This document shows positions 42,948 through 50,264 of a stretch of 64,000 bases of DNA, piece after piece (positions within the stretch are counted from its first letter, which is position 1; each line of letters begins with the position of its first letter). Position numbers and translations under genes: made by a program. This DNA comes from a virus: positions 124,001-188,000 of IMG/VR virus record IMGVR_UViG_3300030838_000001, one strand, 5' to 3'. The notes under the pieces are model-generated. The model saw nothing but the letters and a program-made list of their open reading frames with translations, made no database searches and was not told the DNA's origin.

Positions 42948-43015
42948 ATGAAATAGATTCTTAACAAACCGCCTTAATTTAGTTGTATGACTTGGACAAG
43001 TCAGCTGAGCTGACA
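42948..43015 (+). promoter_or_regulatory. Leader with ATG-AAA-TAG mini-ORF and stacked hairpins
   Basis: ATG AAA TAG ATT (42948-42959) repeats the start context of the PTH2-like gene, then CTT AAC AAA CCG CCT TAA. It is followed by two adjacent hairpins, GACTT/AAGTC and GTCAGC/GCTGAC. It precedes the gene at 43059 by about 40 nt and may be an amber-responsive leader. No long ORF is present between 42910 and 43058. Confidence 0.35.
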
Positions 43016-43058
43016 AAATTAAAAAATAACAATTATATAAATTAAATTAAGACAAATT

Positions 43059-43427
43059 ATGAAAACATTAGAACAAAAATTAAACGAAACAAAAGAATAC
43101 TTAGCAAAATCAGCACAACACTTATTTGTTGTAAACGATACACAAATCACAAAGGTTATCTTATTTACTAGAGATGGTAAAGAATACTTTGCAAAATTGG
43201 TTATCAATGGAGAAAAGGTTTATTTAAACACTTACTCAGCTGAGCAAATGAAATGGGATGTGAAATACACATTATTTCCACAATACGTGAAAACGAAATC
43301 TATTCCTTATTTTAAGGCTATGAAAGAAATCGTTGCAAACGTTGAGGCTAAGATTCAAGTTGGTGACAACTCAGCTTTGATTGCAGAAATTCAATCACAA
43401 GTTAAGAAATTAGAATTAGTTAAATAA
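43059..43427 (+). CDS. Hypothetical protein (122 aa)
   Basis: MKTLEQKLNETKEYLAKSAQ, then a beta-rich domain with KVILFTRDGKEYFAKLVING and a C-terminal helix. Last gene of the suppressor-tRNA operon; a terminator follows immediately. No family recognised. Confidence 0.65.
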   Translation: MKTLEQKLNETKEYLAKSAQHLFVVNDTQITKVILFTRDGKEYFAKLVINGEKVYLNTYSAEQMKWDVKYTLFPQYVKTKSIPYFKAMKEIVANVEAKIQVGDNSALIAEIQSQVKKLELVK

Positions 43428-43429
43428 TT

Positions 43430-43454
43430 AAAGAGGGCTTGTCCCTCTTTTTTT
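43430..43454 (+). terminator. Intrinsic terminator
   Basis: AAGAGGG, CTTGT loop, CCCTCTT plus T run. Confidence 0.85.
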
Positions 43455-43464
43455 ATGAAATAAA

Positions 43465-43496
43465 TTTGGTAGTCTCAAAATAAATGACTACCTTTG
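43465..43496 (+). promoter_or_regulatory. M1 promoter of the CCA enzyme gene
   Basis: TTTG 43465-43468, 20 bp, TACCTTTG 43489-43496. Confidence 0.85.
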
Positions 43497-43522
43497 TATT
43501 ATAATTAAAAACACGTAATAAA

Positions 43523-44641
43523 ATGGAAAAAAGACTTAGATTTGACATGGAGCTTCCGAAAGACATACGACTTATTCAAGAAACCTTTAAAAAACACGGT
43601 TTCAAGCTATATGTTGTTGGTGGAGCTGTTCGTGATGCTTACATGGGTCTTAGACCTAAAGATTACGATTTAGCTACGAATGCATTTCCTGGGGTGGTTG
43701 AGGATATTATGAGAGAACTTCACATAAGAACACTAGCTACTGGTAAAGCATTTGGAGTAATAAACGCCTTTACTAACGATGATGAGTACGAAATTGCTAC
43801 ATTCAGAGAAGATATTGGTAGCGGACGTAGACCTGAAGGTGTTGTTTTTACAACAATTGAAGGAGACGTTAAAAGACGTGACTTGACAATCAACGCATTG
43901 TTCTACGATATTGAAGAAGGATTGATTATCGACCTTGTAGGTGGACTTGATGATATTGACAACAAGGTAGTAAGAACTGTTGGTTCTGCAGAGGATAGAT
44001 TTGATGAAGATAGACTTAGAATCCTAAGAGCTGTTAGATTTGCTGGTAGATTCGGTTCAGATTTGGATATTGAAATTCAAGAAACACTTGAAAAATTCCC
44101 AAGTCTAGAAGAAATTTCAGGTGAAAGAATCAGAGATGAATTCATCAAAGGAATCAAATCAGCTAAGTCACTTAGACACTTCTTAAGAATGATTAAGAAA
44201 TTTCAACTATTTGCATGGATATTCCCTGAACTATCAGTAAGTGGTAGATTCTTTGAAACTAATGACCCAATAATAGCGATATCAATCCTATTAGCTCAAC
44301 ATAACAAGGCTGAATTGATGCCGAAGGTTCTAGACAAGCTAAAATACTCAAAAGATGAAATCAAAGCAATTATGTTTTTGAACTCTCTTTGTACTATAGA
44401 TGTAACAAATGTTATTGCAGTTAAAAGACAACAAAAAAACTCAGGTCTTAAAGATGCTCAAATTAGAGAGTTTGCTAGACTTGCGGGATTGAGTGGAATA
44501 CTAATTGATGCTTTCTTGGATTTTAATTTAAGTGTAAGTGGTAGTCAATTGATGGAAGAAAGAGGAATTCCACAGGGGCCTGAAGTAGGTAGACTTGTTG
44601 AACAAATTGAAAGAAATATTTTTACCAAGATGTTATTCTAA
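43523..44641 (+). CDS. cca: CCA tRNA nucleotidyltransferase / poly(A) polymerase family
   Basis: 372 residues. LYVVGGAVRDAYMGLRPKDYDLAT (29-52) gives the GG and the D-x-D catalytic pair, RRDLTINALFYD near 113 is motif B, and DRFDEDRLRILRAVRFAGRF near 152 is the C/D region of class II CCA-adding enzymes. The C-terminal helical tRNA-binding part is shorter than in many host enzymes. None of the phage tRNAs here encodes a full CCA end, so this enzyme is the logical partner of the tRNA cluster. Confidence 0.9.
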   Translation: MEKRLRFDMELPKDIRLIQETFKKHGFKLYVVGGAVRDAYMGLRPKDYDLATNAFPGVVEDIMRELHIRTLATGKAFGVINAFTNDDEYEIATFREDIGSGRRPEGVVFTTIEGDVKRRDLTINALFYDIEEGLIIDLVGGLDDIDNKVVRTVGSAEDRFDEDRLRILRAVRFAGRFGSDLDIEIQETLEKFPSLEEISGERIRDEFIKGIKSAKSLRHFLRMIKKFQLFAWIFPELSVSGRFFETNDPIIAISILLAQHNKAELMPKVLDKLKYSKDEIKAIMFLNSLCTIDVTNVIAVKRQQKNSGLKDAQIREFARLAGLSGILIDAFLDFNLSVSGSQLMEERGIPQGPEVGRLVEQIERNIFTKMLF

Positions 44642-44666
44642 GGTTTAGATTTAAAACAATTTAAGT

Positions 44667-44677
44667 ATATTTATTAG
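44667..44677 (+). promoter_or_regulatory. M2-class putative promoter
   Basis: ATATTTATTAG starting 23 nt before ATG 44690. Confidence 0.5.
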
Positions 44678-44689
44678 AAAAAACATAAT

Positions 44690-45058
44690 ATGGCAAAATT
44701 TTTGGTTACGTTTAACGATATCGTTGATGAAAGTATCGAGGTAAGCGGGTTTGTAGTAATGAATGGTTCAGATTTAACTCGTTTTGAAGAAATAGCAAAC
44801 AGTATAACATGGGCATTTTCTCACGAGTTTGAAGATGGTAGTGAATTATACTACTCAAATGGTGAATCATTTCTTTCATCAATAACGAGCAAGGAATTAA
44901 ATCCTGAAGAAGTAAAAACATTCAAAAGACTCTTCAATAATGAGTTTGGATTCTTTATCGGTGAAGCTTTTTTACAAAAGGTAATCGGTGATGAAGATGA
45001 AGACTATGATGATTTTGATGAGGACGATGATAATATGGATATAATACATGATTATTAA
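44690..45058 (+). CDS. Hypothetical acidic protein (122 aa)
   Basis: MAKFLVTFNDIVDESIEVSG, beta-rich, ending in an Asp/Glu-rich tail (DEDEDYDDFDEDDD). Overlaps the C39 peptidase gene by 11 nt. No family recognised. Confidence 0.65.
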   Translation: MAKFLVTFNDIVDESIEVSGFVVMNGSDLTRFEEIANSITWAFSHEFEDGSELYYSNGESFLSSITSKELNPEEVKTFKRLFNNEFGFFIGEAFLQKVIGDEDEDYDDFDEDDDNMDIIHDY

Positions 45059-45491
45059 TTATTTTAAGCAACCTAGTGGAAATACATGTGGGCCAACTTG
45101 TATAAAGATGGCTCACTCTTCTATCAAACAAGGTTCGCTAATGGATTCAGAAGCATTCCCAATTGAAGCAATAGCTGAAATGTGTGGAACAGATTGGATT
45201 GTAGGTACACCACCTGATAGGATGGAAAAAGGTTTCAAGGCTCTAGAAATGGATTATAAAATCCACCTCAACGATGAGAAGCCATACGAAAAGTTAAAAA
45301 GTCTTATTGATAATGAAAAAATAACAATACTAAGAACCCTAACACATGGTGTTCCGCATTGGATAGTTATCGAAAGCTACGTAGGAGATACGTATAATGT
45401 ACTTGACCCTTGGTTAGGTAGAATACAATACACAGAAAAACAACTAGAAGATATTTGGTCGGTAAGAGACTATTTTATTTTCGAAATATAA
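45048..45491 (+). CDS. C39-like papain-fold peptidase
   Basis: 147 residues. QPSGNTCGPTCIKMA places the nucleophile Cys14 after the oxyanion Gln8. VPHWIVIES supplies His104 and VLDPWLG supplies Asp120. This is the C39-like peptidase triad. No ABC transporter domain is attached. It may cleave virion or host proteins. Confidence 0.75.
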   Translation: MIINYFKQPSGNTCGPTCIKMAHSSIKQGSLMDSEAFPIEAIAEMCGTDWIVGTPPDRMEKGFKALEMDYKIHLNDEKPYEKLKSLIDNEKITILRTLTHGVPHWIVIESYVGDTYNVLDPWLGRIQYTEKQLEDIWSVRDYFIFEI

Positions 45492-45496
45492 AAATT

Positions 45497-45658
45497 ATGG
45501 CAAGTAGATACACAAAATCAATTCCTGAATTCGTATACTTTGTAGGTGAAGGAGAATGGATTCAAGGACCATACGTAAAACCACAAAGAGGTAGTGTTAA
45601 CAGAAAGTTTAAATTAACAGAAGTTATCGAGGAACCAAAAGAAAAACCAAAAAAATAA
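45497..45658 (+). CDS. Small hypothetical protein (53 aa)
   Basis: ATG 45497 (an upstream frame extension would overlap the peptidase gene). MASRYTKSIPEFVYFVGEGE, then a basic/proline-rich end (EEPKEKPKK). Confidence 0.5.
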   Translation: MASRYTKSIPEFVYFVGEGEWIQGPYVKPQRGSVNRKFKLTEVIEEPKEKPKK

Positions 45659-45659
45659 A

Positions 45660-46112
45660 ATGAAAGAATACGAAATACTACAGTCAATCCCAAAAGAAAG
45701 AATAGATGAAGCAATACTTTTTAGTTATGACTACTTCAATACACTTATGCCTTTTGACGCATTTACAGCTTATTTAAAGGCTGTTTCTAATTGGGATATA
45801 TCTTTTTACATACTAGATGAAAATGACGTTATTTCGGGGGTTTATTTCATTGGTAATAAACAAGTTTCCAGCCTAATTCCAGCACCTGAGTATGATGATT
45901 TGGTAGGAGTTGAAGGGGTTCTATTAGCAGTTGATGATTCGATAAGAGGATTTGGCTTCGGAAATAGACTTAAAGATTTACCTAAAACACTTGGTGTAGA
46001 TTATATTTGGGGACAACAATTCAAGGCTTTAAACAATTTAGAAGATTGGTTAAAAAGGCGAGTAGAGGTCGGAAGGACAGAATTTGTTTACGTAACAGCA
46101 GAAAAATTTTGA
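45660..46112 (+). CDS. GNAT-like acetyltransferase
   Basis: 150 residues. The C-terminal half VEGVLLAVDDSIRGFGFGNRLKDLP has the strand and R-G-x-G-x-G acetyl-CoA loop pattern of GNAT enzymes, followed by DYIWGQQFKALNN. Substrate unknown. Preceded by small genes in the same operon. Confidence 0.55.
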   Translation: MKEYEILQSIPKERIDEAILFSYDYFNTLMPFDAFTAYLKAVSNWDISFYILDENDVISGVYFIGNKQVSSLIPAPEYDDLVGVEGVLLAVDDSIRGFGFGNRLKDLPKTLGVDYIWGQQFKALNNLEDWLKRRVEVGRTEFVYVTAEKF

Positions 46113-46130
46113 TTTTAATGTTTTTTCATG

Positions 46131-46141
46131 ATATTTATTAT
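46131..46141 (+). promoter_or_regulatory. M2-class putative promoter
   Basis: ATATTTATTAT starting 22 nt before ATG 46153. Confidence 0.55.
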
Positions 46142-46152
46142 TAAAAAATACT

Positions 46153-47013
46153 ATGAGAAAATTCGATAAAAAATTAAACATTGTTAAAGCAAACTTATTG
46201 TCTGAACAAAGATATTTAAACAATAAAGAAGGTATTAACGAAGATTGGAAAACCAACCTAGCGGCAGGTATTGCTACTTTAGGTGGTGCGGCAGGAGCTC
46301 AAGCTCAACAACAAGCACCTCAGCAAGCTCCACAACAACAATCAATACAACACCAACAAGCTCAAAAAGCTGATGATGGTAAGACTTCAAACGCATTCAA
46401 TACGCCAAGAACTCTTCCAATCGCTAAGATTCAAACAGGTGTAGTTGATGGTAAAACTGGAAAATCAGGTGTATATGTATACCACAAGTTACCAACGGAC
46501 CCATCATTTGATGTTAACAGAGATAGAGAAATGGTTTACAATGAAAACCTACCTAACTTAAGAAAAACAGTAGAGTATCAAGAATACATGAGAAACCAAC
46601 AAGGTGGACAACAAGCTCAAGGTCAAGCAGTAGCAGGACTAAATGAGGCTGGAAAAAAAAAAGTAATCTTTAAAGAGGGTTGGAAACAAAACCTAGCGGC
46701 TGGTCTTGCAATGGCAGGTGGAGTAGCAGGAAATTCAGGTAGTGCAGGAGCGAAACCTCAATATCAAACACAACAACCTGAAATGACACAATTTGATAAA
46801 CCAATTGTAGGAGTAAAAGCTCATAACCAAGATGGTGTTAATGGATTTTATGTTTATCATAAGTCACCAAGCGACCCTTCATTTAATAAGGTAGCTGATT
46901 TATCATGGGTAAGTGCAGATAATTGGAGCCAAGTGTCTAGAACACCAGCGTTTAGAAACTTCGTTGACCATGCGCAAGGTAATAGTTTAGACGTACAAGC
47001 ACCAATGAACTAA
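46153..47013 (+). CDS. Virion-associated protein with two-fold repeat (286 aa)
   Basis: N-terminus MRKFDKKLNIVKANLLSEQR. Two copies of an NLAAG(I/L)A...GG-AG hydrophobic segment (residues 33-48 and 179-194), each followed by a Gln-rich stretch and a GVYVYHKLPTDPSF or GFYVYHKSPSDPSF domain. Looks like an internal duplication. M2-driven, so likely a late virion protein. Confidence 0.65.
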   Translation: MRKFDKKLNIVKANLLSEQRYLNNKEGINEDWKTNLAAGIATLGGAAGAQAQQQAPQQAPQQQSIQHQQAQKADDGKTSNAFNTPRTLPIAKIQTGVVDGKTGKSGVYVYHKLPTDPSFDVNRDREMVYNENLPNLRKTVEYQEYMRNQQGGQQAQGQAVAGLNEAGKKKVIFKEGWKQNLAAGLAMAGGVAGNSGSAGAKPQYQTQQPEMTQFDKPIVGVKAHNQDGVNGFYVYHKSPSDPSFNKVADLSWVSADNWSQVSRTPAFRNFVDHAQGNSLDVQAPMN

Positions 47014-47042
47014 AAAAAAATTAAAAATATTTTACAAAAAGC

Positions 47043-47073
47043 TTGACTTGTATTAAAATAAGTTGTACCTTTG
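47043..47073 (+). promoter_or_regulatory. M1 promoter of a small-ORF transcript
   Basis: TTGA 47043-47046, 19 bp, TACCTTTG 47066-47073. Confidence 0.8.
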
Positions 47074-47116
47074 TATAAGAAAATTAAGGAAAGCTAGTCT
47101 TTTCACAGAATACAAG

Positions 47117-47127
47117 ATATTTATAAA
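47117..47127 (+). promoter_or_regulatory. M2-class putative promoter in the same leader
   Basis: ATATTTATAAA 44 nt before ATG 47161; same M1-then-M2 arrangement as at 37474-37518. Confidence 0.4.
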
Positions 47128-47160
47128 CAACGGAGAAATCCAAACAAAAAAAAAGAAACA

Positions 47161-47262
47161 ATGAACACAATTAACATACATATGATATCGATTAGCAATT
47201 GGAGACGTAATAGTCACCGTGCTACGGGTATGCCAAATTGTGAAGGTGGTACTGAAGTGTAA
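47161..47262 (+). CDS. 33-residue small protein with private promoter and terminator
   Basis: MNTINIHMISISNWRRNSHR, then ATGMPNCEGGTEV. It is the only ORF between an M1 promoter and a strong terminator, so either it is a real small protein or the transcript is a noncoding RNA of about 240 nt. No similarity recognised. Confidence 0.45.
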   Translation: MNTINIHMISISNWRRNSHRATGMPNCEGGTEV

Positions 47263-47288
47263 CTTCTAGTAATCCTTAATAATAACAT

Positions 47289-47324
47289 AAACCCGATAGC
47301 TCTAGAGTTCATCGGGTTTTTTAT
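47289..47324 (+). terminator. Intrinsic terminator
   Basis: AAACCCGAT, 13-nt loop containing TCTAGA, ATCGGGTTT plus T run. Confidence 0.85.
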
Positions 47325-47339
47325 TTAAATACTATTACA

Positions 47340-47525
47340 GTGGGAGATTTAGTAAGAAACTTAGGAAGAGAAAAAAGTGTTAACTTAGTTAAAGATTTTG
47401 ACTTGATAGTGGATAAATATAGACAGATTGCAGATGCCAGTGGATATCATGGAGAATTGAAGTTCCAAAAAGAAGGTGGATTTACAATAGTGTTCGTTGA
47501 AATTAAAAATGAAATAAAAGAATAG
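47340..47525 (+). CDS. Small hypothetical protein (61 aa), GTG start
   Basis: MGDLVRNLGREKSVNLVKDF from GTG 47340. Ends at TAG 47523-47525; the first base of the tRNA-Ser gene is inside the stop codon. Start choice is uncertain as no ATG is available. Confidence 0.45.
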   Translation: MGDLVRNLGREKSVNLVKDFDLIVDKYRQIADASGYHGELKFQKEGGFTIVFVEIKNEIKE

Positions 47526-47606
47526 AGGATTCGCATAATGGTATTGCAACAGTCTTGAAAACTGTATCGGGAAACTGATTTGTCGGTTCGACCCCGACAT
47601 CCTCTG
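47524..47606 (+). tRNA. tRNA-Ser (TGA)
   Basis: Acceptor AGAGGAT/ATCCTCT, anticodon stem ACAGT/ACTGT, loop CTTGAAA, long variable arm, T-arm GTCGG/CCGAC, discriminator G. Confidence 0.92.
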
Positions 47607-47614
47607 CAAAATAC

Positions 47615-47687
47615 ACGGCTATGGTGTTTAACGGTAGCATAGGGGACTCCAAATCCTTTGGTGTGGGTTCGAAACCTACTAGCCGTG
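47615..47687 (+). tRNA. tRNA-Trp (CCA)
   Basis: Acceptor ACGGCTA/TAGCCGT, anticodon loop CTCCAAA, T-arm GTGGG/CCTAC, discriminator G as in bacterial tRNA-Trp. Confidence 0.9.
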
Positions 47688-47697
47688 CTAATTTTTT

Positions 47698-47770
47698 GGT
47701 CTAGTAGCTCCAATGGTAGAGCGGCACCCTGTTAAGGTGAGGCGTGTAGGTTCGAATCCTACCTAGACCG
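47698..47770 (+). tRNA. tRNA-Asn (GTT)
   Basis: Acceptor GGTCTAG/CTAGACC perfect, anticodon stem GCACC/GGTGA, loop CTGTTAA, T-arm GTAGG/CCTAC, discriminator G. Confidence 0.93.
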
Positions 47771-47777
47771 CAAGAAT

Positions 47778-47867
47778 GGAGAGGTTAGCCGAGTTGGCCT
47801 AGCGGCAGCGGTCTTGAAAACCGAGGGCCTGTAAAAGGGTGTGTGGGTTCGAGTCCCACTCTCTCCG
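47778..47867 (+). tRNA. tRNA-Ser (TGA), second copy
   Basis: Acceptor GGAGAGG/TCTCTCC, anticodon stem GCGGT/ACCGA, loop CTTGAAA, long variable arm, T-arm GTGGG/CCCAC, discriminator G. Confidence 0.92.
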
Positions 47868-47887
47868 CAAAAAAAAGTGAAAATAAA

Positions 47888-47919
47888 TTTGGTGGTCTCG
47901 AAATAAAGTATTACCTTTG
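47888..47919 (+). promoter_or_regulatory. M1 promoter inside the tRNA cluster
   Basis: TTTG 47888-47891, 20 bp, TACCTTTG 47912-47919. About 120 nt of sequence without a recognised gene follow before the first tRNA-His. Confidence 0.85.
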
Positions 47920-48041
47920 TAGTAACAAAAATAGTGTGATGCTTCCTCCTCTGATTTATCATGAAAGTAGTCTCGATAAGCGCAGGGCCCGTGACTTATA
48001 CGGTGGTTGGTAACATACCATAAAGCAAATGTTACAAATAT

Positions 48042-48128
48042 GGTGTTCATAGAAGCGTAACGGTAGCGTGCTTGGTTGTGAGCCAAGTGGTAGGAATACT
48101 CCTGCGGGTTCGAATCCCGTTGTACACC
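48042..48128 (+). tRNA. tRNA-His (GTG) with extended variable arm
   Basis: Anticodon stem CTTGG/CCAAG, loop TTGTGAG. G at -1 opposite C73 matches the tRNA-His identity element. The acceptor has one T:T mismatch, and 5 nt separate acceptor and D-stem. The variable region is 16 nt with an AGGA/TCCT stem, abnormal for tRNA-His. Confidence 0.7.
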
Positions 48129-48137
48129 CAATTATAT

Positions 48138-48212
48138 GGTGGCTATAGCTCAGTCGGTTAGAGCATCGGTTTGTGGTACCGAGGGTCGTGGGTTCGAGCC
48201 CCACTAGTCACC
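48138..48212 (+). tRNA. tRNA-His (GTG)
   Basis: Acceptor GTGGCTA/TAGTCAC with G-1:C73, D-arm AGCTC/GAGC, anticodon stem TCGGT/ACCGA, loop TTGTGGT, T-arm GTGGG/CCCAC. Regular class I structure. Confidence 0.92.
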
Positions 48213-48218
48213 CAATAT

Positions 48219-48294
48219 TCCGTAGAGGCAAGTCAGGTATGTATAGCTATAACCCGATTAGAAGGAGAAAGTGGTTCGAATCCACCCCATGGAG
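48219..48294 (+). tRNA. Degenerate tRNA-like sequence, anticodon uncertain
   Basis: Acceptor TCCGTAG/CCATGGA (one mismatch) and T-arm GTGG/CCAC with TTCGAAT are clear. The anticodon arm pairs poorly (TAGCT/GATTA around ATAACCC, which would give AAC). Probably a decayed or unusual tRNA. Confidence 0.45.
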
Positions 48295-48300
48295 CAAATT

Positions 48301-48393
48301 TATTTAGTAAGTCAAAAGAGTAAACTGGGTATTGACTGCTGTATACAAGCGGTAACCTAAGGAGGTGTGCAGGTTCGAATCCTGTCTAAATAA
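48301..48393 (+). tRNA. Class II tRNA-like sequence, possibly tRNA-Tyr
   Basis: Acceptor TATTTAG/CTAAATA perfect, T-arm GCAGG/CCTGT with TTCGAAT, extended variable stem ACCT/AGGT, discriminator A. The anticodon stem CTGCT/AGCGG leaves loop GTATACA, nominally ATA. The class II arm fits bacterial tRNA-Tyr, but the D-arm is irregular. Confidence 0.5.
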
Positions 48394-48418
48394 CAAATGA
48401 TTATTGAAGAGAAACATT

Positions 48419-48619
48419 ATGGACAAATGGACATATGATAAAACAGTAAGAGAATTGGTTCAAAATATTAAGAATTATGAAATTCATGCCGCTAGAGAAA
48501 TTAAAAACAACGAAGTAGCAAGAAAGGATAAGGTTAGAAATAACTCCCAAGAATATCTTTTAATATGTAAACAACGATACAAGGATTTTACAGGAGAAGA
48601 TTATCAACAAGAAACTTAA
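48419..48619 (+). CDS. Hypothetical protein (66 aa)
   Basis: ATG 48419. MDKWTYDKTVRELVQNIKNY, charged and helical. Located between tRNA genes. Confidence 0.55.
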   Translation: MDKWTYDKTVRELVQNIKNYEIHAAREIKNNEVARKDKVRNNSQEYLLICKQRYKDFTGEDYQQET

Positions 48620-48629
48620 TCTAACGATT

Positions 48630-48881
48630 ATGGAAGAGAAGATAGAACAATTGGAAGAAGAAATAATCGAGTTGAAGTATCAGCTTAAGAAAGCCAAGGA
48701 TAAAGAATTAATCTACTTGGATATACTTTCAAATGTTTATTCTGCATTAAGAACCCTCTTCAAAAGAGAGGAAGAAAATGAGAGATTTAAACTAGGAGAT
48801 ATTATCAACTTTAGAGAGAATCTTGTAAACCTAAAAACGTCACTGGATGACTACATTAGGATTTATAAATTGAGATTATGA
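48630..48881 (+). CDS. Coiled-coil protein (83 aa)
   Basis: MEEKIEQLEEEIIELKYQLK is a heptad-like coiled coil over residues 1-45, then a helical C-terminus. Function unknown. Confidence 0.6.
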   Translation: MEEKIEQLEEEIIELKYQLKKAKDKELIYLDILSNVYSALRTLFKREEENERFKLGDIINFRENLVNLKTSLDDYIRIYKLRL

Positions 48882-48932
48882 AACAAGAATTTGATATGCT
48901 TTGAGGTCTACTAAACAATAGACTGAAAAGTT

Positions 48933-49127
48933 ATGAGTGTAAATCGAAACAGAGCCAAATATAAAAAGGCTACGACAAATCATGAATATTTATCTATGCA
49001 AGATAATTTCTTATTCAACGATTGGTATTGGGAAGATTACGGAAGTAAAAAAAGTGGTATCTACACATGGAAATACAGAATGTATAGAACGTGGAAATAC
49101 AACAGAAAAACACAATGGAAGCCCTAG
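48933..49127 (+). CDS. Small aromatic/basic protein (64 aa)
   Basis: MSVNRNRAKYKKATTNHEYL, then NDWYWEDYGSKKSGIYTWKY. Rich in Trp, Tyr and Lys. No family recognised; lies just before tRNA-Ile. Confidence 0.5.
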   Translation: MSVNRNRAKYKKATTNHEYLSMQDNFLFNDWYWEDYGSKKSGIYTWKYRMYRTWKYNRKTQWKP

Positions 49128-49138
49128 GTTTCCAAAAT

Positions 49139-49212
49139 AGGCAGTTAGCTCAACTGGTTAGAGCACCTCGCTGATACCGAGGAGGTTATGAGTTCGACTC
49201 TCATATTGCCTA
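49139..49212 (+). tRNA. tRNA-Ile (GAT)
   Basis: Acceptor AGGCAGT/ATTGCCT, D-arm AGCTC/GAGC, anticodon stem CCTCG/CGAGG, loop CTGATAC, T-arm ATGAG/CTCAT, discriminator A. Confidence 0.93.
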
Positions 49213-49214
49213 CA

Positions 49215-49469
49215 ATGAAAAGAGAATTTACATCGAACGAAAAGGAGTTTGTGGAAGCAATTGTTGGATTATTTATCCTTTTGCCAAACCCTGAATTAAA
49301 TAGCCGTAAAGGTGAAGTAATGAAGGTTGCCTATGACGTTTTAAATAAGCTCTTGGATGAATATGTTCCTGAACCTGAGAGAGAACTCACGGAAGAGGAA
49401 TTAGAAGAAATCGAATTCAATGATATGTATTATCAATACCTATTAGAAGACGATGAAGAAGAAATATAA
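49215..49469 (+). CDS. Hypothetical acidic protein (84 aa)
   Basis: ATG 49215, two bases after the tRNA-Ile end; longer in-frame starts lie inside the tRNA. MKREFTSNEKEFVEAIVGLF with an acidic tail. Its TAA directly abuts the next tRNA. Confidence 0.55.
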   Translation: MKREFTSNEKEFVEAIVGLFILLPNPELNSRKGEVMKVAYDVLNKLLDEYVPEPERELTEEELEEIEFNDMYYQYLLEDDEEEI

Positions 49470-49543
49470 GGTCTTATAGCTCAGTTGGTTAGAGCAGCTC
49501 GCTCATAACGAGAAGGTCACAGGTTCGAGTCCTGTTTGGACCA
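49470..49543 (+). tRNA. tRNA-Met (CAT), elongator-like
   Basis: Acceptor GGTCTTA/TTGGACC, D-arm AGCTCAGTTGGTTAGAGC, anticodon stem CTCG/CGAG, loop CTCATAA, T-arm ACAGG/CCTGT, discriminator A. Resembles bacterial elongator tRNA-Met; a lysidine-modified Ile role cannot be excluded. Confidence 0.88.
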
Positions 49544-49549
49544 CAATAT

Positions 49550-49632
49550 AGTGATGTGGATGAATGGTTTAGTCGCCAGCCTGATACGCTGGGTACGCAA
49601 GTACAACGTGGGTTCGAGCCCCACCGTCACTA
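49550..49632 (+). tRNA. tRNA with anticodon GAT (Ile) but class II variable arm
   Basis: Acceptor AGTGATG/CGTCACT, anticodon stem CCAGC/GCTGG perfect, loop CTGATAC, 15-nt variable arm with a GTAC-GCAA-GTAC hairpin, T-arm GTGGG/CCCAC, A73. Extended arms belong to Leu, Ser and Tyr tRNAs, so the charged amino acid is uncertain. Confidence 0.85.
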
Positions 49633-49770
49633 CAAGGAGTAATGCTTGTTGGAACAAGATTATGGAAGGTTAGCTCAACCCTAACTTGAAGTAAAGGAGT
49701 TTGATTTTTGGCTCGCCCGCTTGTAGGGTTGTGTTCAAAAATACAGCAAGGGTTGACATTGCTCACTTAT

Positions 49771-49844
49771 TCTCCTGTAGCTCAGTTGGTTAGAGCGGCA
49801 CCCTGTTAAGGTGAGGGTCACAGGTTCGAATCCTGTCAGGAGAG
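49771..49844 (+). tRNA. tRNA-Asn (GTT), second copy
   Basis: Acceptor TCTCCTG/CAGGAGA perfect, anticodon stem GCACC/GGTGA, loop CTGTTAA, T-arm ACAGG/CCTGT, discriminator G. The 140 nt upstream hold no recognised gene. Confidence 0.93.
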
Positions 49845-49873
49845 CAAAATGATTAACTTTTTTAATTAATCAG

Positions 49874-49884
49874 ATATTTATAAT
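49874..49884 (+). promoter_or_regulatory. M2-class putative promoter of HNH gene
   Basis: ATATTTATAAT starting 22 nt before ATG 49896. Confidence 0.55.
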
Positions 49885-49895
49885 AAAAGAATATT

Positions 49896-50264
49896 ATGAA
49901 TACTGAAATTAAAGAATGTAGAAATCATGGAATAACTGAATTTGTTAAAAGAGCTGATGGTTATTGCAGATGTAAAAAATGTGCAGTAGATGCAGTAAAC
50001 AAACGAAGAATAGTTTTGAAGGAAAAAGCTATTGAATACAAGGGTGGTGAATGTCAGGAATGTGGATATAAAAAATCTAAAAGAGCGTTAGAATTTCATC
50101 ATTTAGACCCAAATGAAAAGGATTTTGGTATATCAGCGAATGGTTATACAAGGTCTTGGGAAAAAGTAAAAAGTGAATTAGATAAATGTATCTTATTGTG
50201 TGCAAATTGTCACGCTGAGAAACATGAAGAAATTGAAAAGAATAAAAAGGATGGGTTGCTTTAG
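49896..50264 (+). CDS. HNH endonuclease in tRNA cluster
   Basis: 122 residues. Three CxxC zinc pairs (CRCKKC, CQECG, LLCANCH) and the HNH core: H68-H69 in LEFHHLD, N104 and H106 in CANCHAEKH. Free-standing HNH enzymes in phage tRNA arrays are often homing endonucleases. The last five codons and the stop form the start of a tRNA-Asn gene (16-nt overlap). Confidence 0.85.
   Translation: MNTEIKECRNHGITEFVKRADGYCRCKKCAVDAVNKRRIVLKEKAIEYKGGECQECGYKKSKRALEFHHLDPNEKDFGISANGYTRSWEKVKSELDKCILLCANCHAEKHEEIEKNKKDGLL

Noticed and set aside
47931-48041. Possible extra tRNA after the 47888 promoter
   Set aside because: No T-loop (TTCRA) or acceptor pairing could be found; left as unexplained leader.
49695-49720. 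GGAGTTTGATTTTTGGCTCG resembles the start of 16S rRNA
   Set aside because: Only about 20 nt match the conserved 16S 5' word; no further rRNA sequence follows, so chance or a short anti-ribosomal mimic cannot be told apart.
49633-49770. Possible tRNA between tRNA-Ile and tRNA-Asn copies
   Set aside because: A TTCAAAA word exists but no cloverleaf can be built around it.
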